A DNA stretch of 64,000 bases from Cystobacter fuscus DSM 2262 (lineage in GTDB: Bacteria; Myxococcota; Myxococcia; Myxococcales; Myxococcaceae), in assembly GCF_000335475.2 (NCBI RefSeq), contig NZ_ANAH02000074.1, forward strand, positions 1 through 64,000, read 5' to 3'. The position numbers were made by a program, and so were the translations under genes. A model generated the notes under the pieces. That model made no database searches. It saw nothing but the letters and a program-made list of their open reading frames with translations, and was not told where the DNA came from. Of this stretch, positions 18,091 to 29,087 are shown piece by piece. Each line of letters opens with the position of its first letter. Position 1 is the stretch's first letter.

Positions 18091-19601
18091 GCGACTCCAC
18101 GCCCCCCTGGCGGCATTGGGGCTACACCGCGGTGCTCGAGTTCGTCGCCGCGCGCGCCGGCCTGCTCACGCCCAGCTGCCTCGCGGCCGCCCTGGAGGGC
18201 ATCGACCGGGCCATGGCCCGCGCGGGACTCGCCGAGGACTTCACCGCCTACCTGCCGCGGCTGGAGGCGGATCGCGCCGCCCTGGATGATCTCCTCGTCG
18301 AGCTGACCGTGGGGGAGACGTACTTCTTCCGCAACCCCGAGCACTTCGACTTCCTGCGCCAGGAGGTGCTGCCGGACCTGCGCCAGCACCGGGGCGAGGG
18401 GCACGTGGTGCGCGGGTGGAGCGCGGGCTGTTCCTCGGGCGAGGAGCCCTACTCGCTGGCGGTGCTCCTGATGAAGGAGGGCCACGAGCGCATGGAGGTG
18501 CTGGGCACGGACGTGTCGCGCGCGGCGCTCGCGCGCTGCGAGGAGGCGAGCTACGGCGAGTGGTCCCTGCGCGGCCCGTGGACCGACCACATGCGGCCCT
18601 ACCTGCACCCGGACGGCAAGCGCTACCGGCTCGCCCCCGAGGTGCGCTCCCACGTGCGCTTCGGCTACCTCAACCTCGCCGAGGACTCCTGGCCCTCCAC
18701 CACCCAGGGCGTGTGGGGCATGGACATCATCTTCTGCCGCAACGTCCTCATCTACTTCAACCGCCCCACCATCGAGGGCGTGGCCCGGCGGCTCCACGCC
18801 ACGCTCGCCGACGGCGGCTTCCTCATCACCGGCCCCTCGGATCCCCCGCTCAACGGGCTCGCCCCCTTCGAGACGATCGTCACCGAGTGGGGCATCGTCT
18901 ACCACCGTCCGGACGCGACCCGGCCCACCCGGCTGCGCTCCTTCCGCCACACCCCGCTCCAGGTGGTGCCGCCCGCCTCCGACTTCCCTCACGCCCCGCC
19001 GCCCGCCGCGGCGCCTCCCCCGCGCGCCGAGCCGACCCCCGCCCCGACTCCCCTTCCCGCCCCGCTCCCGGCGCCCTCCGCGCCGCCGCCTCCCGCGGCC
19101 CCCGGGGGCGGCCTGGACGAGGCCCGACAGGCGCTGGCCCGGGGGGACTGGCGCGAGGCGGCGCGGCTGGCCGCGGCGATGCCGGACGACGCGGAGGCCG
19201 TGGGGGTGACGATCCGCGCCCTGGCCAACTTCGACGCGCCGGCCGCCCTGCGCGCCTGTGCCGAGGCGAGCGAGCGCCACCCGCTGGCCGTGGAGCCGCG
19301 CTACCTCGAGTCCCTGGTGCTCCTGGGCCAGGGCAAGCTGCGCGAGTCCGAGCGCGCCGCGCGCCAGGCGCTCTACCTGGAGCCGGGACTGGCGGTGGCG
19401 CACCTCATGTTGGGCCACATCCTGCGGCGCCAGGGCGAGCTGACGGGAGCACGGCGCGCCTTCTCCACCGCCGCCGGCCTGTGCGCGGCGCTGCCTCCCG
19501 AGCAGCCCGTGCCCCTCGGCGATGGCGAGCGCGCCGACCGGCTCATGCGCGTGGCGCGCGAGGAACTCCAGCGGATGGATGACTCCCAGGAGAAGGGCTG
19601 A
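18087..19601 (+). CDS. cheR: CheR chemoreceptor methyltransferase with TPR domain
   Basis: 504 residues. Residues about 10-275 are the CheR methyltransferase: VGETYFFRNPEHF, the SAM-binding GWSAGCSSGEEPYSLA and IIFCRNVLIYF. A Pro-rich linker (about 295-340) leads to TPR repeats (LDEARQALARGDWREAARL ... YLEPGLAVAHLMLGHILRRQGELTGARRAF). It methylates Glu/Gln residues of the receptor for adaptation. TPR-tailed CheR enzymes are typical of WspC-like systems. Start GTG overlaps the cheW stop; the stop overlaps the next start by 1 bp (TGATG). Confidence 0.93.
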   Translation: MSDSTPPWRHWGYTAVLEFVAARAGLLTPSCLAAALEGIDRAMARAGLAEDFTAYLPRLEADRAALDDLLVELTVGETYFFRNPEHFDFLRQEVLPDLRQHRGEGHVVRGWSAGCSSGEEPYSLAVLLMKEGHERMEVLGTDVSRAALARCEEASYGEWSLRGPWTDHMRPYLHPDGKRYRLAPEVRSHVRFGYLNLAEDSWPSTTQGVWGMDIIFCRNVLIYFNRPTIEGVARRLHATLADGGFLITGPSDPPLNGLAPFETIVTEWGIVYHRPDATRPTRLRSFRHTPLQVVPPASDFPHAPPPAAAPPPRAEPTPAPTPLPAPLPAPSAPPPPAAPGGGLDEARQALARGDWREAARLAAAMPDDAEAVGVTIRALANFDAPAALRACAEASERHPLAVEPRYLESLVLLGQGKLRESERAARQALYLEPGLAVAHLMLGHILRRQGELTGARRAFSTAAGLCAALPPEQPVPLGDGERADRLMRVAREELQRMDDSQEKG

Positions 19602-20230
19602 TGCCTGACGACGAGTACATGAAGCAGCGCGGGCTGGACTGGGGCGCCGCCTACCGGAGGCTGGCGCGGCTCGCCACCGCGACCGAGGCCTCCCTCGTGT
19701 CAGATCCCGAGCAGGAGCAGGCGGTGCTCGACGAGCGCGCGCGGCAACTGTCCCGCACCGCCACGCCCACGGCCGCGCCGGGCCACCTGCTCGAGCTCAT
19801 CCTCTTCCACGTGGACGAGCAGGACTACGCGCTGGAGACGCGCTTCGTGCGCGAGGTGTTGCGCTCCTCGGAGCAGCGCGTGCTCCTGCCCGGCGCGCCC
19901 CCGCAGCTGCGCGGGGTCACCCTGCTGCACGGCGAGGTGCTCGCGGTGGTGGAGCTCGCGCCCCTGTTCGGCCGTCCCGCGCCCACCCAGCACGGCCCCG
20001 TGCTGGTGCTGGGCCCGAGCCGCGCGGAGCTGGGCCTGCGCGTGGACCACGTGCGGGAGGTGCTCTCGCTCACCCGCGACTCGTTCCTGCCGCCTCCCGC
20101 GGCGCTCAGTGGACAGGATCGAACGCTCGTGTCCGGCATCACCCGCGAGGGGATCATCGTGCTGGAGGGGGAGGCGCTCTTGGGGGATGGTCGCCTCTTC
20201 TTCGACCTCTCCGAGGAAAGGGTTACATGA
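19601..20230 (+). CDS. Second CheW-like coupling protein (WspD-like)
   Basis: 209 residues. The first 65 residues are a helical extension ([26 protein letters not shown]), followed by a CheW domain ([23 protein letters not shown] ... [22 protein letters not shown]). N-terminally extended CheW proteins are found as WspD in Wsp systems. It shares 4 bp with the receptor gene. Its companion, the first CheW, is shorter, so the two may bind different partners in the array. Confidence 0.88.
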   Translation: MPDDEYMKQRGLDWGAAYRRLARLATATEASLVSDPEQEQAVLDERARQLSRTATPTAAPGHLLELILFHVDEQDYALETRFVREVLRSSEQRVLLPGAPPQLRGVTLLHGEVLAVVELAPLFGRPAPTQHGPVLVLGPSRAELGLRVDHVREVLSLTRDSFLPPPAALSGQDRTLVSGITREGIIVLEGEALLGDGRLFFDLSEERVT

Positions 20231-21876
20231 GCATCGGGAAGAAGATCGCCCTCGGCTTCGGCCTGTCGCTGCTGGCACTGCTCGCCGTGGCCTCGGTGGC
20301 CTACCAGGGCGCGCAGCAGATCACCCAGACGACGACCCTGCTGCTCGAGAGCCGCGAGCAGGCCCGCCTCATGCGCGAGATCATCGCCAACCTGGTGGAC
20401 ACCGAGACGGGCCAGCGCGGCTTCTTGCTCACCGGAGACACCAGCTACCTGGAGCCCTACAACCAGGCGCGCAAGAACCTGGACGCCAACATCTCCAACC
20501 TGCGCGACTACCTGCGCGACGAGCCCGGACAACTGGCCCGGCTCGCCCGGCTCGAGCCCCTGGTGAACGACAAGCTCGCGGAGCTGGCGAAGACGATCGG
20601 CCTGCGTCAGCAGGGCCAGGCCGACGCGGGGCTCGCGCTCGTGCGCTCCGGCCAGGGCAAGGAGGGCATGGACCGCATCCGGGAGATCCTCAACGAGATG
20701 TTGCGGATAGAGGATCAGCGCTGGGTGGACAACGAGCAGCAGGCGAAGGAGAGCGCCCAGCGCAGCATCTGGGTGCTGGCGGTGGGCACGCTGCTCGGCT
20801 TCACCGTCGTCGGCCTGGGCAGTTGGCTCATCACCCGGAGCATCACCGGCCCCATGGACAAGCTGGTGGCGGGCGCGGATCAGATCGGCCGCGGCAACTT
20901 CGCCCACCGCATCGACGTGGTGAACGACGACGAGACGGGCGAGCTCGCCGCCGCCTTCAACGCCATGGCCGAGCGGCGCCAGCAGGCCGAGGCGCAGCTG
21001 GCCAGACAGGCCGCGGAGCGCGAGCACACCCTGCGGACGGTGGCCGATTTCGTCAACCAGCTCGCGGGCACCACGGCGGAGATATTGGTGAGCACCACCG
21101 AGCAGGTGGCCGGCGCCCAGGAGCAGGGCAGCGCGGTGGCCGAGACGGTGAGCACCGTCGAGCAGATCGCCCAGACGTCCGAGGAGGCGGCGGGGCGCGC
21201 GCGCACGGTGAGCGAGTCGGCCCGCCACGCCGAGGAGGTGGGCCGCAACGGCCGGCGCGCGGTGGACGAGGCCGTCACCTCCATGGTCGCCGTGCGCGAG
21301 CAGGTGGAGTCCATCGCCTCGCGCATCCTCGCCCTGGCCGAGCAGGCCCAGGCCATCGGCGACATCATCACCACCGTCAACGACATCTCCGAGCAGACGC
21401 ACATGCTCGCCCTCAACGCCTCCATCGAGGCCAGCCGCGCGGGTGAGCACGGCCGGGGCTTCGCCGTGGTGGCCGCCGAGGTGAAGGCGCTCGCGGACCA
21501 GTCCAAGAAGGCCACCGCCCAGGTGCGGCAGATACTGGGGCAGATCCAGAAGGCCACCCAGGGCGCGGTGATGACCACGGAGGAGGGCACCAAGAGCGTG
21601 ACCACCGCCACGCGCGTGGTGTCCCAGGCGGGCAGCACCATCCAGACGCTGGGGGACCTGCTCGGCCAGGCGTCGCTCACCGCGGCGCAGATTTCCGCCT
21701 CCGCCAACCAGCAGGCCACCGGCATCGGGCAGATCCGCCAGGCCATGCGCGACGTGAGCCAGGCCACCCAGCAGACGCTCACCAGCACCCGCCAGACCGA
21801 GCGCGCCATGCAGGACTTGAACGGCATGGGCCAGAAGCTCAAGAGCCTGTTGAGCGAGTACGGACGCGCCGCATGA
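20227..21876 (+). CDS. Methyl-accepting chemotaxis protein with CHASE3 sensor
   Basis: 549 residues. Two transmembrane helices (about 8-28 and 183-204) bracket a CHASE3 periplasmic four-helix domain with the typical [19 protein letters not shown] motif. A HAMP domain (about 205-260) is followed by a long MCP signalling coiled coil with hairpin tip [32 protein letters not shown] split over 390-425. It is the only receptor in the operon, so it probably defines the input; CHASE3 ligands are unknown in general. The stop overlaps the cheA start by 4 bp. Confidence 0.93.
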   Translation: MSIGKKIALGFGLSLLALLAVASVAYQGAQQITQTTTLLLESREQARLMREIIANLVDTETGQRGFLLTGDTSYLEPYNQARKNLDANISNLRDYLRDEPGQLARLARLEPLVNDKLAELAKTIGLRQQGQADAGLALVRSGQGKEGMDRIREILNEMLRIEDQRWVDNEQQAKESAQRSIWVLAVGTLLGFTVVGLGSWLITRSITGPMDKLVAGADQIGRGNFAHRIDVVNDDETGELAAAFNAMAERRQQAEAQLARQAAEREHTLRTVADFVNQLAGTTAEILVSTTEQVAGAQEQGSAVAETVSTVEQIAQTSEEAAGRARTVSESARHAEEVGRNGRRAVDEAVTSMVAVREQVESIASRILALAEQAQAIGDIITTVNDISEQTHMLALNASIEASRAGEHGRGFAVVAAEVKALADQSKKATAQVRQILGQIQKATQGAVMTTEEGTKSVTTATRVVSQAGSTIQTLGDLLGQASLTAAQISASANQQATGIGQIRQAMRDVSQATQQTLTSTRQTERAMQDLNGMGQKLKSLLSEYGRAA

Positions 21877-24065
21877 CGATGGACCGCGACCGCCTCGCCC
21901 AGGCCCTGATGGCCACGTTCCTCGAGGAGCTCGAGGGACACGTGGCCGCGCTGAATCGGGACTTGCTCGCGCTGGAGAAGGCCACGAGCCCCGCGCGGGC
22001 CGGCGAGCTGATGAACTCCCTGTTGCGCACGGTGCACAGCGTGAAGGGCGCCTCGCGCGCGGTGAGCGTGGGCCTCATCGAGACGGCGTGCCACCGGCTG
22101 GAGGAGGTGCTGGCCGCGGTGGACAACCAGGGCCCGGCCCACCCGGAGCTGATGGAGCTGTGCTTCGCCACCGCGGACGCGCTGGACGACGCGGGGCGCC
22201 GGCTCGCCACCAAGCAGGACTTGAAGGGCACGCCGCTCGAGGAGCTGCTGCCCCGGCTGGAGGACGCGGCCCAGTCCCCCGAGTCCCTGCGCGCCCGGGC
22301 GCTCGTGCCCACCCCGCCAGAGCCCGCTCGCCCAGCGCCCGCCACGCCTCCGCCCGCCTCCGTCACGCCCGCGCCCTCGCCCGTCACGGCGCCGCCCCCG
22401 CCGGAGTCCTCCGCACCGGCCGCGGAGGGGCTGCCGGTGCGCGTGTCGGCGCAGAAGCTGGACGCGCTCCTGGCGCGCAGTGGCGAGCTGCGCGTGGCGG
22501 GACTGCGGCTCGAGGGCCGGGTGGAGACGCTGGAGGCGGTGGGCGAGGAGCTGACCCACCTGCGCCAGCGCCTCACCGGCGCGGAGGCCCTGGTGGCGCG
22601 GCGGCTGGAGACGCGGCTGGCGCAGCTCGGCCGGGCGCTCGCGGCGGACCGGCGCACGCTCACGCAGGCCGCGAGTGGACTGGACGAGGAGGTGCGGCGC
22701 GCGCGCACCCTGCCCTTCGCGGAAGGGTGCGCGGGCCTGGAGCGCAACGCGAGGGACCTGGCGCGCGCGGCGGGCAAGCAGGTGCGGCTGGAGGTGCATG
22801 GCGGCGCGCTGGAGCTGGATCGCTCGCTGCTGCAAGGGCTGCGCGAGCCGCTGCTGCACCTGATGCGCAACGCGGTGGCGCACGGCGTGGAGACTCCGGC
22901 CGAGCGGCGCGAGGCGGGCAAGCCCGAGGAAGGCGTGGTGACGCTGACGGCGCGGCTGCGCGGCGGGCGGGTGCAGGTGGTGGTGGAGGACGACGGGCGG
23001 GGACTGGACGTGGGCGCCATCCGCGAGAAGGCGCGCGCACGCGGGCTGCCGGTGTTGGACGACGCGGGCGACGTGCGGCTCATCTTCATGTCCGGCCTGA
23101 CCACGACCGAGGCGGTGACGGCGGTGTCCGGGCGCGGGGTGGGACTGGACGTGGTGCGCTCGCAGGTGGAGGCGCTGCGCGGCAGCGTGGACGTGTCCTT
23201 CGTCCCCGGCCAGGGCACGCGCTTCGTGATGGACGTGCCCCTCACGCTGAGCACCCTGCGGGTGTTGCTGGTGCTGGCGAGTGGCCAGACGTTCGCCGTG
23301 GCGGGCGAGAGCGTGGAGCGCCTCTTGCGACTGGATCCCGGGGACGTGCGGCGCGTGGAGGGCCGGCAGCTGTGGGCCGGACCCGAGGCGCTCCTCCCCC
23401 TGTCCACGCTCGCCCAGGTGCTGGGCCTGCCCGCGGGCACGCCGCGCCCGCACCCCAGCGCCCTCTTGCTGTCCGCGGGGGAGGTGCACGCCGTACTGGG
23501 CGTGGACGAGGTGGTGGCCGAGCAGGAGGTGCTCATCCGCGGCCTCGGCCCGCGCATCCGCCGCGCGCGCCACGTGTCCGGAGTGGCCGTGCTGCCCGAT
23601 GGGCGCCTGGCCCCCCTGCTCAACGCCCCCTCGCTCGTGCGCGCCGCCGAGGGCCGCACCGCCTCCGTGGGCCTCTTCCCCGTCGCCGCGGCGCCCACCG
23701 CCCGCCGCCGCGTGCTGCTCGCCGACGACTCCATGACCACGCGCGCCCTGGAGCAGAGCATCCTCGAGGCGGCCGGCTACGAGGTCCTCGCGTGCTCGGA
23801 CGGCCAGGAGGCGTGGGAGCGGCTCCAGGCGGAGGGCGCCGACGCGCTCGTCTCCGACGTGGAGATGCCCCGCATGGACGGCTTCACCCTCACCGAGGCG
23901 GTTCGCGGCTCCCCGCGCTTTGGCCGGCTGCCCGTGGTACTCGTCACCGCGCGCTCCTCCGACGAGGACAAGACCCGTGGGCTCCAGGTGGGCGCCAGCG
24001 CCTATCTCGTCAAGAGCGCGTTCGATCAATCCCATCTGCTGGAGACCCTGAGACAGCTCCTATGA
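21873..24065 (+). CDS. cheA: Hybrid CheA histidine kinase with receiver domain
   Basis: 730 residues. Hpt domain with [12 protein letters not shown] (His55), Pro/Ala-rich linker (about 145-185), dimerisation and HATPase_c core ([35 protein letters not shown]), CheW-like regulatory domain (about 455-600), and a C-terminal receiver ([13 protein letters not shown], Asp662 in [12 protein letters not shown], terminal Lys in YLVKSAF). CheA-REC hybrids occur in Wsp, Frz and type IV pilus systems. There is no CheY gene, so output passes through the fused receiver, CheB or proteins outside the operon. ATGA overlaps join it to genes on both sides. Confidence 0.94.
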   Translation: MTMDRDRLAQALMATFLEELEGHVAALNRDLLALEKATSPARAGELMNSLLRTVHSVKGASRAVSVGLIETACHRLEEVLAAVDNQGPAHPELMELCFATADALDDAGRRLATKQDLKGTPLEELLPRLEDAAQSPESLRARALVPTPPEPARPAPATPPPASVTPAPSPVTAPPPPESSAPAAEGLPVRVSAQKLDALLARSGELRVAGLRLEGRVETLEAVGEELTHLRQRLTGAEALVARRLETRLAQLGRALAADRRTLTQAASGLDEEVRRARTLPFAEGCAGLERNARDLARAAGKQVRLEVHGGALELDRSLLQGLREPLLHLMRNAVAHGVETPAERREAGKPEEGVVTLTARLRGGRVQVVVEDDGRGLDVGAIREKARARGLPVLDDAGDVRLIFMSGLTTTEAVTAVSGRGVGLDVVRSQVEALRGSVDVSFVPGQGTRFVMDVPLTLSTLRVLLVLASGQTFAVAGESVERLLRLDPGDVRRVEGRQLWAGPEALLPLSTLAQVLGLPAGTPRPHPSALLLSAGEVHAVLGVDEVVAEQEVLIRGLGPRIRRARHVSGVAVLPDGRLAPLLNAPSLVRAAEGRTASVGLFPVAAAPTARRRVLLADDSMTTRALEQSILEAAGYEVLACSDGQEAWERLQAEGADALVSDVEMPRMDGFTLTEAVRGSPRFGRLPVVLVTARSSDEDKTRGLQVGASAYLVKSAFDQSHLLETLRQLL

Positions 24066-25117
24066 AGCCCGACAAGCTCCGTGTCGTCGTCGCCGAGGAC
24101 TCGCCCACCGCCCGGCGCCTGCTGGTGGAAATCCTGCGCGCGGACCCCACCTTCGACGTGGTGGGCGAGGCGAAGGATGGCGTGGAGGCGCTGGAGCTCA
24201 CGCGCCGCCTGCGCCCGGACCTGGTCACCATGGACATCCAGATGCCGAACATGGATGGACTGGAGGCCACCAAGCGCATCATGACGGAGGTGCCCACGCC
24301 CGTGGTGGTGGTGAGCACCCTGGTGGAGCGCGACATCCAGACGTCCATGACGGCGCTGCGCTCCGGGGCGCTCGCGGTGTTGCAGAAGCTCGTGGGGCCC
24401 CAGGCGCCCGACTTCGACGCCGAGGCGCGGCGGCTGCGCGACACGGTGAAGGCCATGGCCGAGGTGAAGGTCATCCGCCACTGGCCCAGCCGCGATGGCG
24501 CCCCCACGCCCCGCGCGCCCCTCGTCACCGCGCGCCGGCGCAAGCCCGAGGTGGTCGTCATCGCCGCCTCCACCGGGGGCCCCGCGGCGCTGCACCGCAT
24601 CCTCTCCGAGCTCCCCCCGCACTTCCCCCTGCCCATCCTCGTGGTGCAGCACATCGCCCTGGGCTTCGGCAAGGGCATGGCCACCTGGCTCGACAGCGTG
24701 TGCAAGCTGGAGGTGAAGGTGGCCGACGACGGCGAGCCCCTGCGCCCGGGCGTCGTCTACATCGCGCCGGATGATCGCCACCTGGGTATCCGGCCCGACA
24801 AGCACGTGGAGGTCTCCACCGCCGCGCCCGTGGGGGGCTTCCGGCCCTCGGGCACGTGGCTGTTCCGCTCGGCCTCGCGCGTCTATGGCGCGGGCATCGC
24901 CGCCGCCGTGCTCACCGGCATGGGCCAGGACGGCCTGGATGGCCTGCGCGAGGTGCACGAGACGGGCGGCTGGGTGATGGCCCAGGACGAGGCCACCAGC
25001 GTGGTGTACGGCATGCCGGGCGTGGCCGTGTCCGCCGGCGTCACCGACGAGGTGTTGCCCCTGGACAATTTCGCCCGCCGCTTGCGTGAGCTGGCGGGCA
25101 TGACGGAGGGCGAGTAG
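24062..25117 (+). CDS. cheB: CheB methylesterase response regulator
   Basis: 351 residues from ATG 24062, which overlaps the cheA stop (ATGA); the open frame extends upstream only as antisense-free shadow of cheA. Receiver domain with Asp58 (VTMDIQMPNMDG), linker, then the methylesterase with catalytic Ser170 (AASTGGP), His197 (VVQHI) and Asp290 (GMGQDG). It removes receptor methyl groups and closes the adaptation loop with CheR. Last gene of the operon. Confidence 0.95.
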   Translation: MKPDKLRVVVAEDSPTARRLLVEILRADPTFDVVGEAKDGVEALELTRRLRPDLVTMDIQMPNMDGLEATKRIMTEVPTPVVVVSTLVERDIQTSMTALRSGALAVLQKLVGPQAPDFDAEARRLRDTVKAMAEVKVIRHWPSRDGAPTPRAPLVTARRRKPEVVVIAASTGGPAALHRILSELPPHFPLPILVVQHIALGFGKGMATWLDSVCKLEVKVADDGEPLRPGVVYIAPDDRHLGIRPDKHVEVSTAAPVGGFRPSGTWLFRSASRVYGAGIAAAVLTGMGQDGLDGLREVHETGGWVMAQDEATSVVYGMPGVAVSAGVTDEVLPLDNFARRLRELAGMTEGE

Positions 25118-25253
25118 CCCGGGGGAGTTGCGGATTCCACCCCCGGTCCTTACGTACCTTCGCGCGCTTGCCCGCCAGTCCGCTCTCGGCCTGGACTGCA
25201 TTCCTTGGGCGTGAAATGAAGAGACTCTCCCCCTTGCTGGTTGTGGCGACACC

Positions 25254-26945
25254 ATGAGCCCTCCCCCCTCCGGATTCGAACTGGCTTTCAGGGCCCAACC
25301 GGACCCGGCCTATCTCCTGGACGAAACGGGGCGGGTGCTGGCATGCAGTGATAAGGGAGCGCTCGTCCTCGGCATGCCCGCCGAGCTGCTGATCGGCCAG
25401 CCCTGGGCCCGGCTGGCCCCCCTGCTGGAGGAAGGCGCCCGCCTGGAGGCCGCGTGCGGCACTGCCCTGGCGCAAGGCAGCGCGCCCGTCCTGCAGGCCG
25501 TCTGGCCGAGCGCCTCGGGCGGCCCCCGGCCCCACAGCTTCAACATCACCGCGGTGCGCGAGGCGGGCACTCCGCCCCGGCTGCTGGTGATGGCGCGTCC
25601 GCTCACCGAGGCGGAGACGGTATACGCGCGCGCCCTGGGCCTGGAGCAGGCCGCGCGCGCCGAGGTGGAAGCCGCCGAGCGCCGCCAGTCCTTCCTCTAC
25701 CAGGCGATGACGACGCTCTTCTCCCACGCGCCGGATCCCAAGGGCATGTACACGCTGCTCGCGCATCTGGCGGTGCCGGACCTGGCCGACTGGTGCATCG
25801 TGGACGCGGTGGAGCAGGGCCCGTGGGTCACCCGCGCCGCCGTGGCCCACCTGGACCCCACCCAGGGCGAGCAGGCCCGCGCGATGAGCGCCCGCTTCGA
25901 GCGCCGGCCCGCGCAGGTGGGCGTGCTGCGGGTGCTGCACACGGGCGAGTCGGAGCTGGTGTCGGCGGTGACGGACTCGCTCCTGCGCGCGGCCGCCAGC
26001 GAGCCCGAGCACCCGGAGATGCTCCAGCGCCTGCAGGCGTGCTCGTACATGATCGTCCCGCTCAAGGCGCGCGGGCACACGCTGGGCGCGGTGACGTTCA
26101 TCTCCAGCACCTCGGGGCGCCGCTATGGCCCGAGCGACCTGGCGCTGGTGGAGGACCTGTGCGTGCGCGCCAGCCTCGCCATCGACAACGCGCGCCTGGT
26201 GGGTGAGTCGCGGCGGGCCACGCGCGCGCGCGAGGACTTGCTCGCGGTGGTGTCGCACGACTTGAAGAACCCGCTGGGCGTGGTGCAGCTGGCCTCGGCG
26301 CTGCTCATGCGCGGGGCCCAGGGCAAGCCGGGCGGCGAGCAGGTGCAGAAGCAGGCCAGCCGCATCCAGTCGGCGGGCGAGCGCATGGCGCGGCTCATCT
26401 CGGACCTGCTGGACTGGGGCCGCATCGAGGCGGGCGGGCTGCCGCTGGAGCCGTCCGAGCAGGACGTGGCGTCGCTGGCGAGCGAGGCACTCGAGAGCGT
26501 GCGTCCGCTCGCGGAGGCGCGCGGCCTGAAGGTCATGACGCAGCTGGCCGAGGACGACGTGCGGGTGCGCTGCGACCGGACGCGGGTGCTGCAGGTGTTC
26601 GGCAACCTGTTGGGCAACGCGGTGAAGTTCACCCCGGAGGGGGGCGAGCTGCTGGTGGGCGCGCGGGTGCAGCGCGGCGAGGTGCAGCTGTGGGTGCGCG
26701 ACACCGGCGCCGGCATCCGCCCCGAGGCGCTGCCGCACATCTTCGAGCGCTACTGGCAGGCGAAGGAAGCGGAGAGCCGGGGCACGGGCCTGGGGCTCTA
26801 CATCGCCAAGGGCATCGTCGAGGCCCATGGCGGCCGCATCTGGGCCCAGAGCGAGTGGGGCAAGGGCAGCACCTTCACCTTCACCCTGCCCCTGGCCGAC
26901 CGCGCCGCCGCCCTCAACAACACGAGCGTCTATTCGGCGGGCTAG
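25254..26945 (+). CDS. PAS-GAF sensor histidine kinase
   Basis: 563 residues, no membrane segment. PAS-like domain (about 8-120), short coiled coil, GAF domain (about 150-320, ending [17 protein letters not shown]), HisKA with [11 protein letters not shown] (His335), and HATPase_c ([32 protein letters not shown]). It lies 136 bp after cheB on the same strand. In Wsp systems the final gene is a diguanylate cyclase; here this kinase takes that place, but a functional link is only suggested by position. No response regulator is adjacent. Confidence 0.9.
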   Translation: MSPPPSGFELAFRAQPDPAYLLDETGRVLACSDKGALVLGMPAELLIGQPWARLAPLLEEGARLEAACGTALAQGSAPVLQAVWPSASGGPRPHSFNITAVREAGTPPRLLVMARPLTEAETVYARALGLEQAARAEVEAAERRQSFLYQAMTTLFSHAPDPKGMYTLLAHLAVPDLADWCIVDAVEQGPWVTRAAVAHLDPTQGEQARAMSARFERRPAQVGVLRVLHTGESELVSAVTDSLLRAAASEPEHPEMLQRLQACSYMIVPLKARGHTLGAVTFISSTSGRRYGPSDLALVEDLCVRASLAIDNARLVGESRRATRAREDLLAVVSHDLKNPLGVVQLASALLMRGAQGKPGGEQVQKQASRIQSAGERMARLISDLLDWGRIEAGGLPLEPSEQDVASLASEALESVRPLAEARGLKVMTQLAEDDVRVRCDRTRVLQVFGNLLGNAVKFTPEGGELLVGARVQRGEVQLWVRDTGAGIRPEALPHIFERYWQAKEAESRGTGLGLYIAKGIVEAHGGRIWAQSEWGKGSTFTFTLPLADRAAALNNTSVYSAG

Positions 26946-26974
26946 ACACTCCGGGCTAGAGTGGGGGGCGCCCT

Positions 26975-27637
26975 ATGCGCACCCCGCTTGCCCTGCTCCT
27001 GGCGCTCGCCGCCCCCTTCTCCGCGTCCGCGGGCGATGACGTCACCGCCCCCACGCCTCGTGCCCATGCCCCCGCACAGCTGCGCGCCGATGTGGGTGTG
27101 CTCTCCACCGGCCTCGTCGGCACGGGAAGCGCGTGGGCGGACACGATCACCGCCCAGGCCCTCTCGGGCCACGTGCTCTTCGGCGGACTCACGCTGGAAG
27201 GCGCGCTGCTGTCGCTCGTGCCCCTGCGGTCCGGCCGCACCGGCGCGAGCCTCACCCTCACCGCCCGCGTGGGCTACACCGGCGAGCTGTGGAGCCTCGT
27301 CGGCGGCCCCGTGGTGAACCTCGGCTATGGCTCGCGGCCCGCCGTCCAGGTGCTGCCCTCCCTCCAGGCCATGCGGAGTGTGGGCCCGGTGAACCTGCAC
27401 GCCGGGCTGTTGGATCTCCACGGCCTCGTGCCCGCCCACCTCGGCGCCTCGTGGAAGGGCGTGGGCCTGGCCTATGTGCTGCCCGTGGGCGCGCGCGCCT
27501 GGGCCGCCATCCCCCTCACCTCCACGCTGGCCCTGCGCCTGGAGGGATTCTTCTTCCAGCTCACCGGTTCCCAGTCCGCCTTCCTCACCGTGGGCCTCTC
27601 GGCCCGCCCCCCTGCCTCCACCGGAGTGTCGCCATGA
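26975..27637 (+). CDS. Probable outer-membrane beta-barrel protein
   Basis: 220 residues. Sec signal peptide ends SASAG at about residue 20. The mature part is made of short amphipathic strands with Gly/Leu/Val alternation (HVLFGGLTLEGALLSLVPL, ASLTLTARVGYTGELWSLVGG, LALRLEGFFFQLTG), typical of a small barrel or an OmpA-like membrane fold, but lacks a terminal Phe signature. The stop codon overlaps the next gene's ATG (ATGA), which ties it to the lipoprotein beta-glucosidase. Function unknown. Confidence 0.75.
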   Translation: MRTPLALLLALAAPFSASAGDDVTAPTPRAHAPAQLRADVGVLSTGLVGTGSAWADTITAQALSGHVLFGGLTLEGALLSLVPLRSGRTGASLTLTARVGYTGELWSLVGGPVVNLGYGSRPAVQVLPSLQAMRSVGPVNLHAGLLDLHGLVPAHLGASWKGVGLAYVLPVGARAWAAIPLTSTLALRLEGFFFQLTGSQSAFLTVGLSARPPASTGVSP

Positions 27638-29037
27638 GCCGCCGTGCCCTGCTGTTGGGCCTCTCCCTCCTCGCGGGCTGCACCGGGCGGCCCTCGTTCG
27701 ATCCCGCCACCATCAACGCCGCGCCCATCGGCCAGGGCCTGCCCCGCGGCTTCCTCCTGGGCGCCTCCACCGCCAGCCACCAGGTGGAGGGCAACAACCA
27801 GAACGACTGGACCGACTGGGAGACGAGCAGCTACCCGGACGGCTCACCCCACATCCACGACCGCAGCGTGTCCGGCATCGCCGCGGACTCGTGGAACCGC
27901 TTCGACGAGGACATCGCGCTCCTGAAGAAGCTGGGCGCCAACGCCTACCGCTTCAGCGTCGAGTGGAGCCGCCTGGAGCCCGAAAAGGGCCAGTGGAACA
28001 CCGAGGCCTTCGAGCGCTACCGCCAGTGGGTCCGTGCCCTGCGCGCCAACGGCATCGAGCCCAACGTGACGCTGCACCACTTCACCCTGCCGCGCTGGGT
28101 GTCCGCCAAGGGCGGCTGGGAGAACCCCACCACCGTGGAGGACTTCGCGAGCTTCTCCGGCAAGGTGGCCGAGGAGCTCGGCGAGCAGGTGGACTGGTGG
28201 GGCACCATCAACGAGCCCAACGTCTACGCCGTGTTCGGCTACATGGACGGCGTGTGGCCCCCGGGCAAGCAGAGCACGGGCATCGCCGCCGAGGTGCTCG
28301 CGCGCCTGCTCGAGGCCCACGCCCGCTCCGCGCAGCAGGTGCGCGAGAACGACACCTGGGACGCCGATGGCGACGGCAAGAACAGCCTCATCGGGCTCGT
28401 CCACCACGTGCGCGTCTTCCAGCCGGCCACCGGCTCCACCACCGACACCGTGGTCACCGGCCTCACCGACTCCTTCTTCAACCAGAGCGTCACCGAGGCC
28501 CTGCGCACCGGTCACATCTCCATCCTCGTGCCCGGGGAGATCTCCATCGAGCGCGACGTGCCCGGCCTCAAGGGCTCCGCCGACTACCTCGGCATCAACT
28601 ACTACACGCGCGATCACGTCCGGCAGGACTTCTCCCCGTCCTTCTCCCACAAATACGTACCCGAGGACCGCGAGACGAATGATCTCGGGTGGGAGATCTA
28701 CCCCGAGGGCCTCTACATGTTCCTCAAGCGCTACGCGAACCTGGGCATGCCGCTGGTGGTGACGGAGAACGGCATGGATGATCGCACCGGGGAGCGTCGG
28801 CCCTACTTCCTGCGCAGCCACTTGTACGCGGTGGAGCGGGCGGTAGCGGAGGGCGTGCCGGTGCGCGGATACTTCCACTGGAGCCTCATGGACAACTTCG
28901 AGTGGGCCGAGGGCTACGAGCCCCGCTTCGGCCTGTTCCGGGTCGATTGGACTGGGGGACGAGATCGTCAGGTGACTCCCGCGGTGGAAGCCTTCCGCGA
29001 CGTGGCGCGCAACCTCGGACTCACACCCACTCCCTGA
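27634..29037 (+). CDS. Lipoprotein beta-glucosidase, GH1 family
   Basis: 467 residues from ATG 27634. Lipobox SLLAGC puts the lipidated Cys at residue 16. The rest is a complete GH1 barrel: FLLGASTASHQVEG, acid/base Glu194 in WGTINEPNV, GINYYTRD, nucleophile Glu378 in VVTENGMDD, and GYFHWSLMDNFEWAEGY. It hydrolyses beta-glucosides or related sugars. GH1 enzymes are usually cytosolic, so membrane anchoring is uncommon and suggests work on extracellular or periplasmic oligosaccharides. Coupled translation with the preceding membrane protein. Confidence 0.94.
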   Translation: MSRRALLLGLSLLAGCTGRPSFDPATINAAPIGQGLPRGFLLGASTASHQVEGNNQNDWTDWETSSYPDGSPHIHDRSVSGIAADSWNRFDEDIALLKKLGANAYRFSVEWSRLEPEKGQWNTEAFERYRQWVRALRANGIEPNVTLHHFTLPRWVSAKGGWENPTTVEDFASFSGKVAEELGEQVDWWGTINEPNVYAVFGYMDGVWPPGKQSTGIAAEVLARLLEAHARSAQQVRENDTWDADGDGKNSLIGLVHHVRVFQPATGSTTDTVVTGLTDSFFNQSVTEALRTGHISILVPGEISIERDVPGLKGSADYLGINYYTRDHVRQDFSPSFSHKYVPEDRETNDLGWEIYPEGLYMFLKRYANLGMPLVVTENGMDDRTGERRPYFLRSHLYAVERAVAEGVPVRGYFHWSLMDNFEWAEGYEPRFGLFRVDWTGGRDRQVTPAVEAFRDVARNLGLTPTP

Positions 29038-29087
29038 TGGCGGCAGGGCGAAAATCCCAGTAAGAACGAGGACACAGGAGCGACACC

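Noticed and set aside
20880-24035. 1051-codon minus-strand frame across mcp and cheA
   Set aside because: Lies opposite two clear chemosensory genes and has no domain.
22088-24061. In-frame upstream extension of cheB
   Set aside because: Lies in cheA in another frame; the receiver begins right at ATG 24062.
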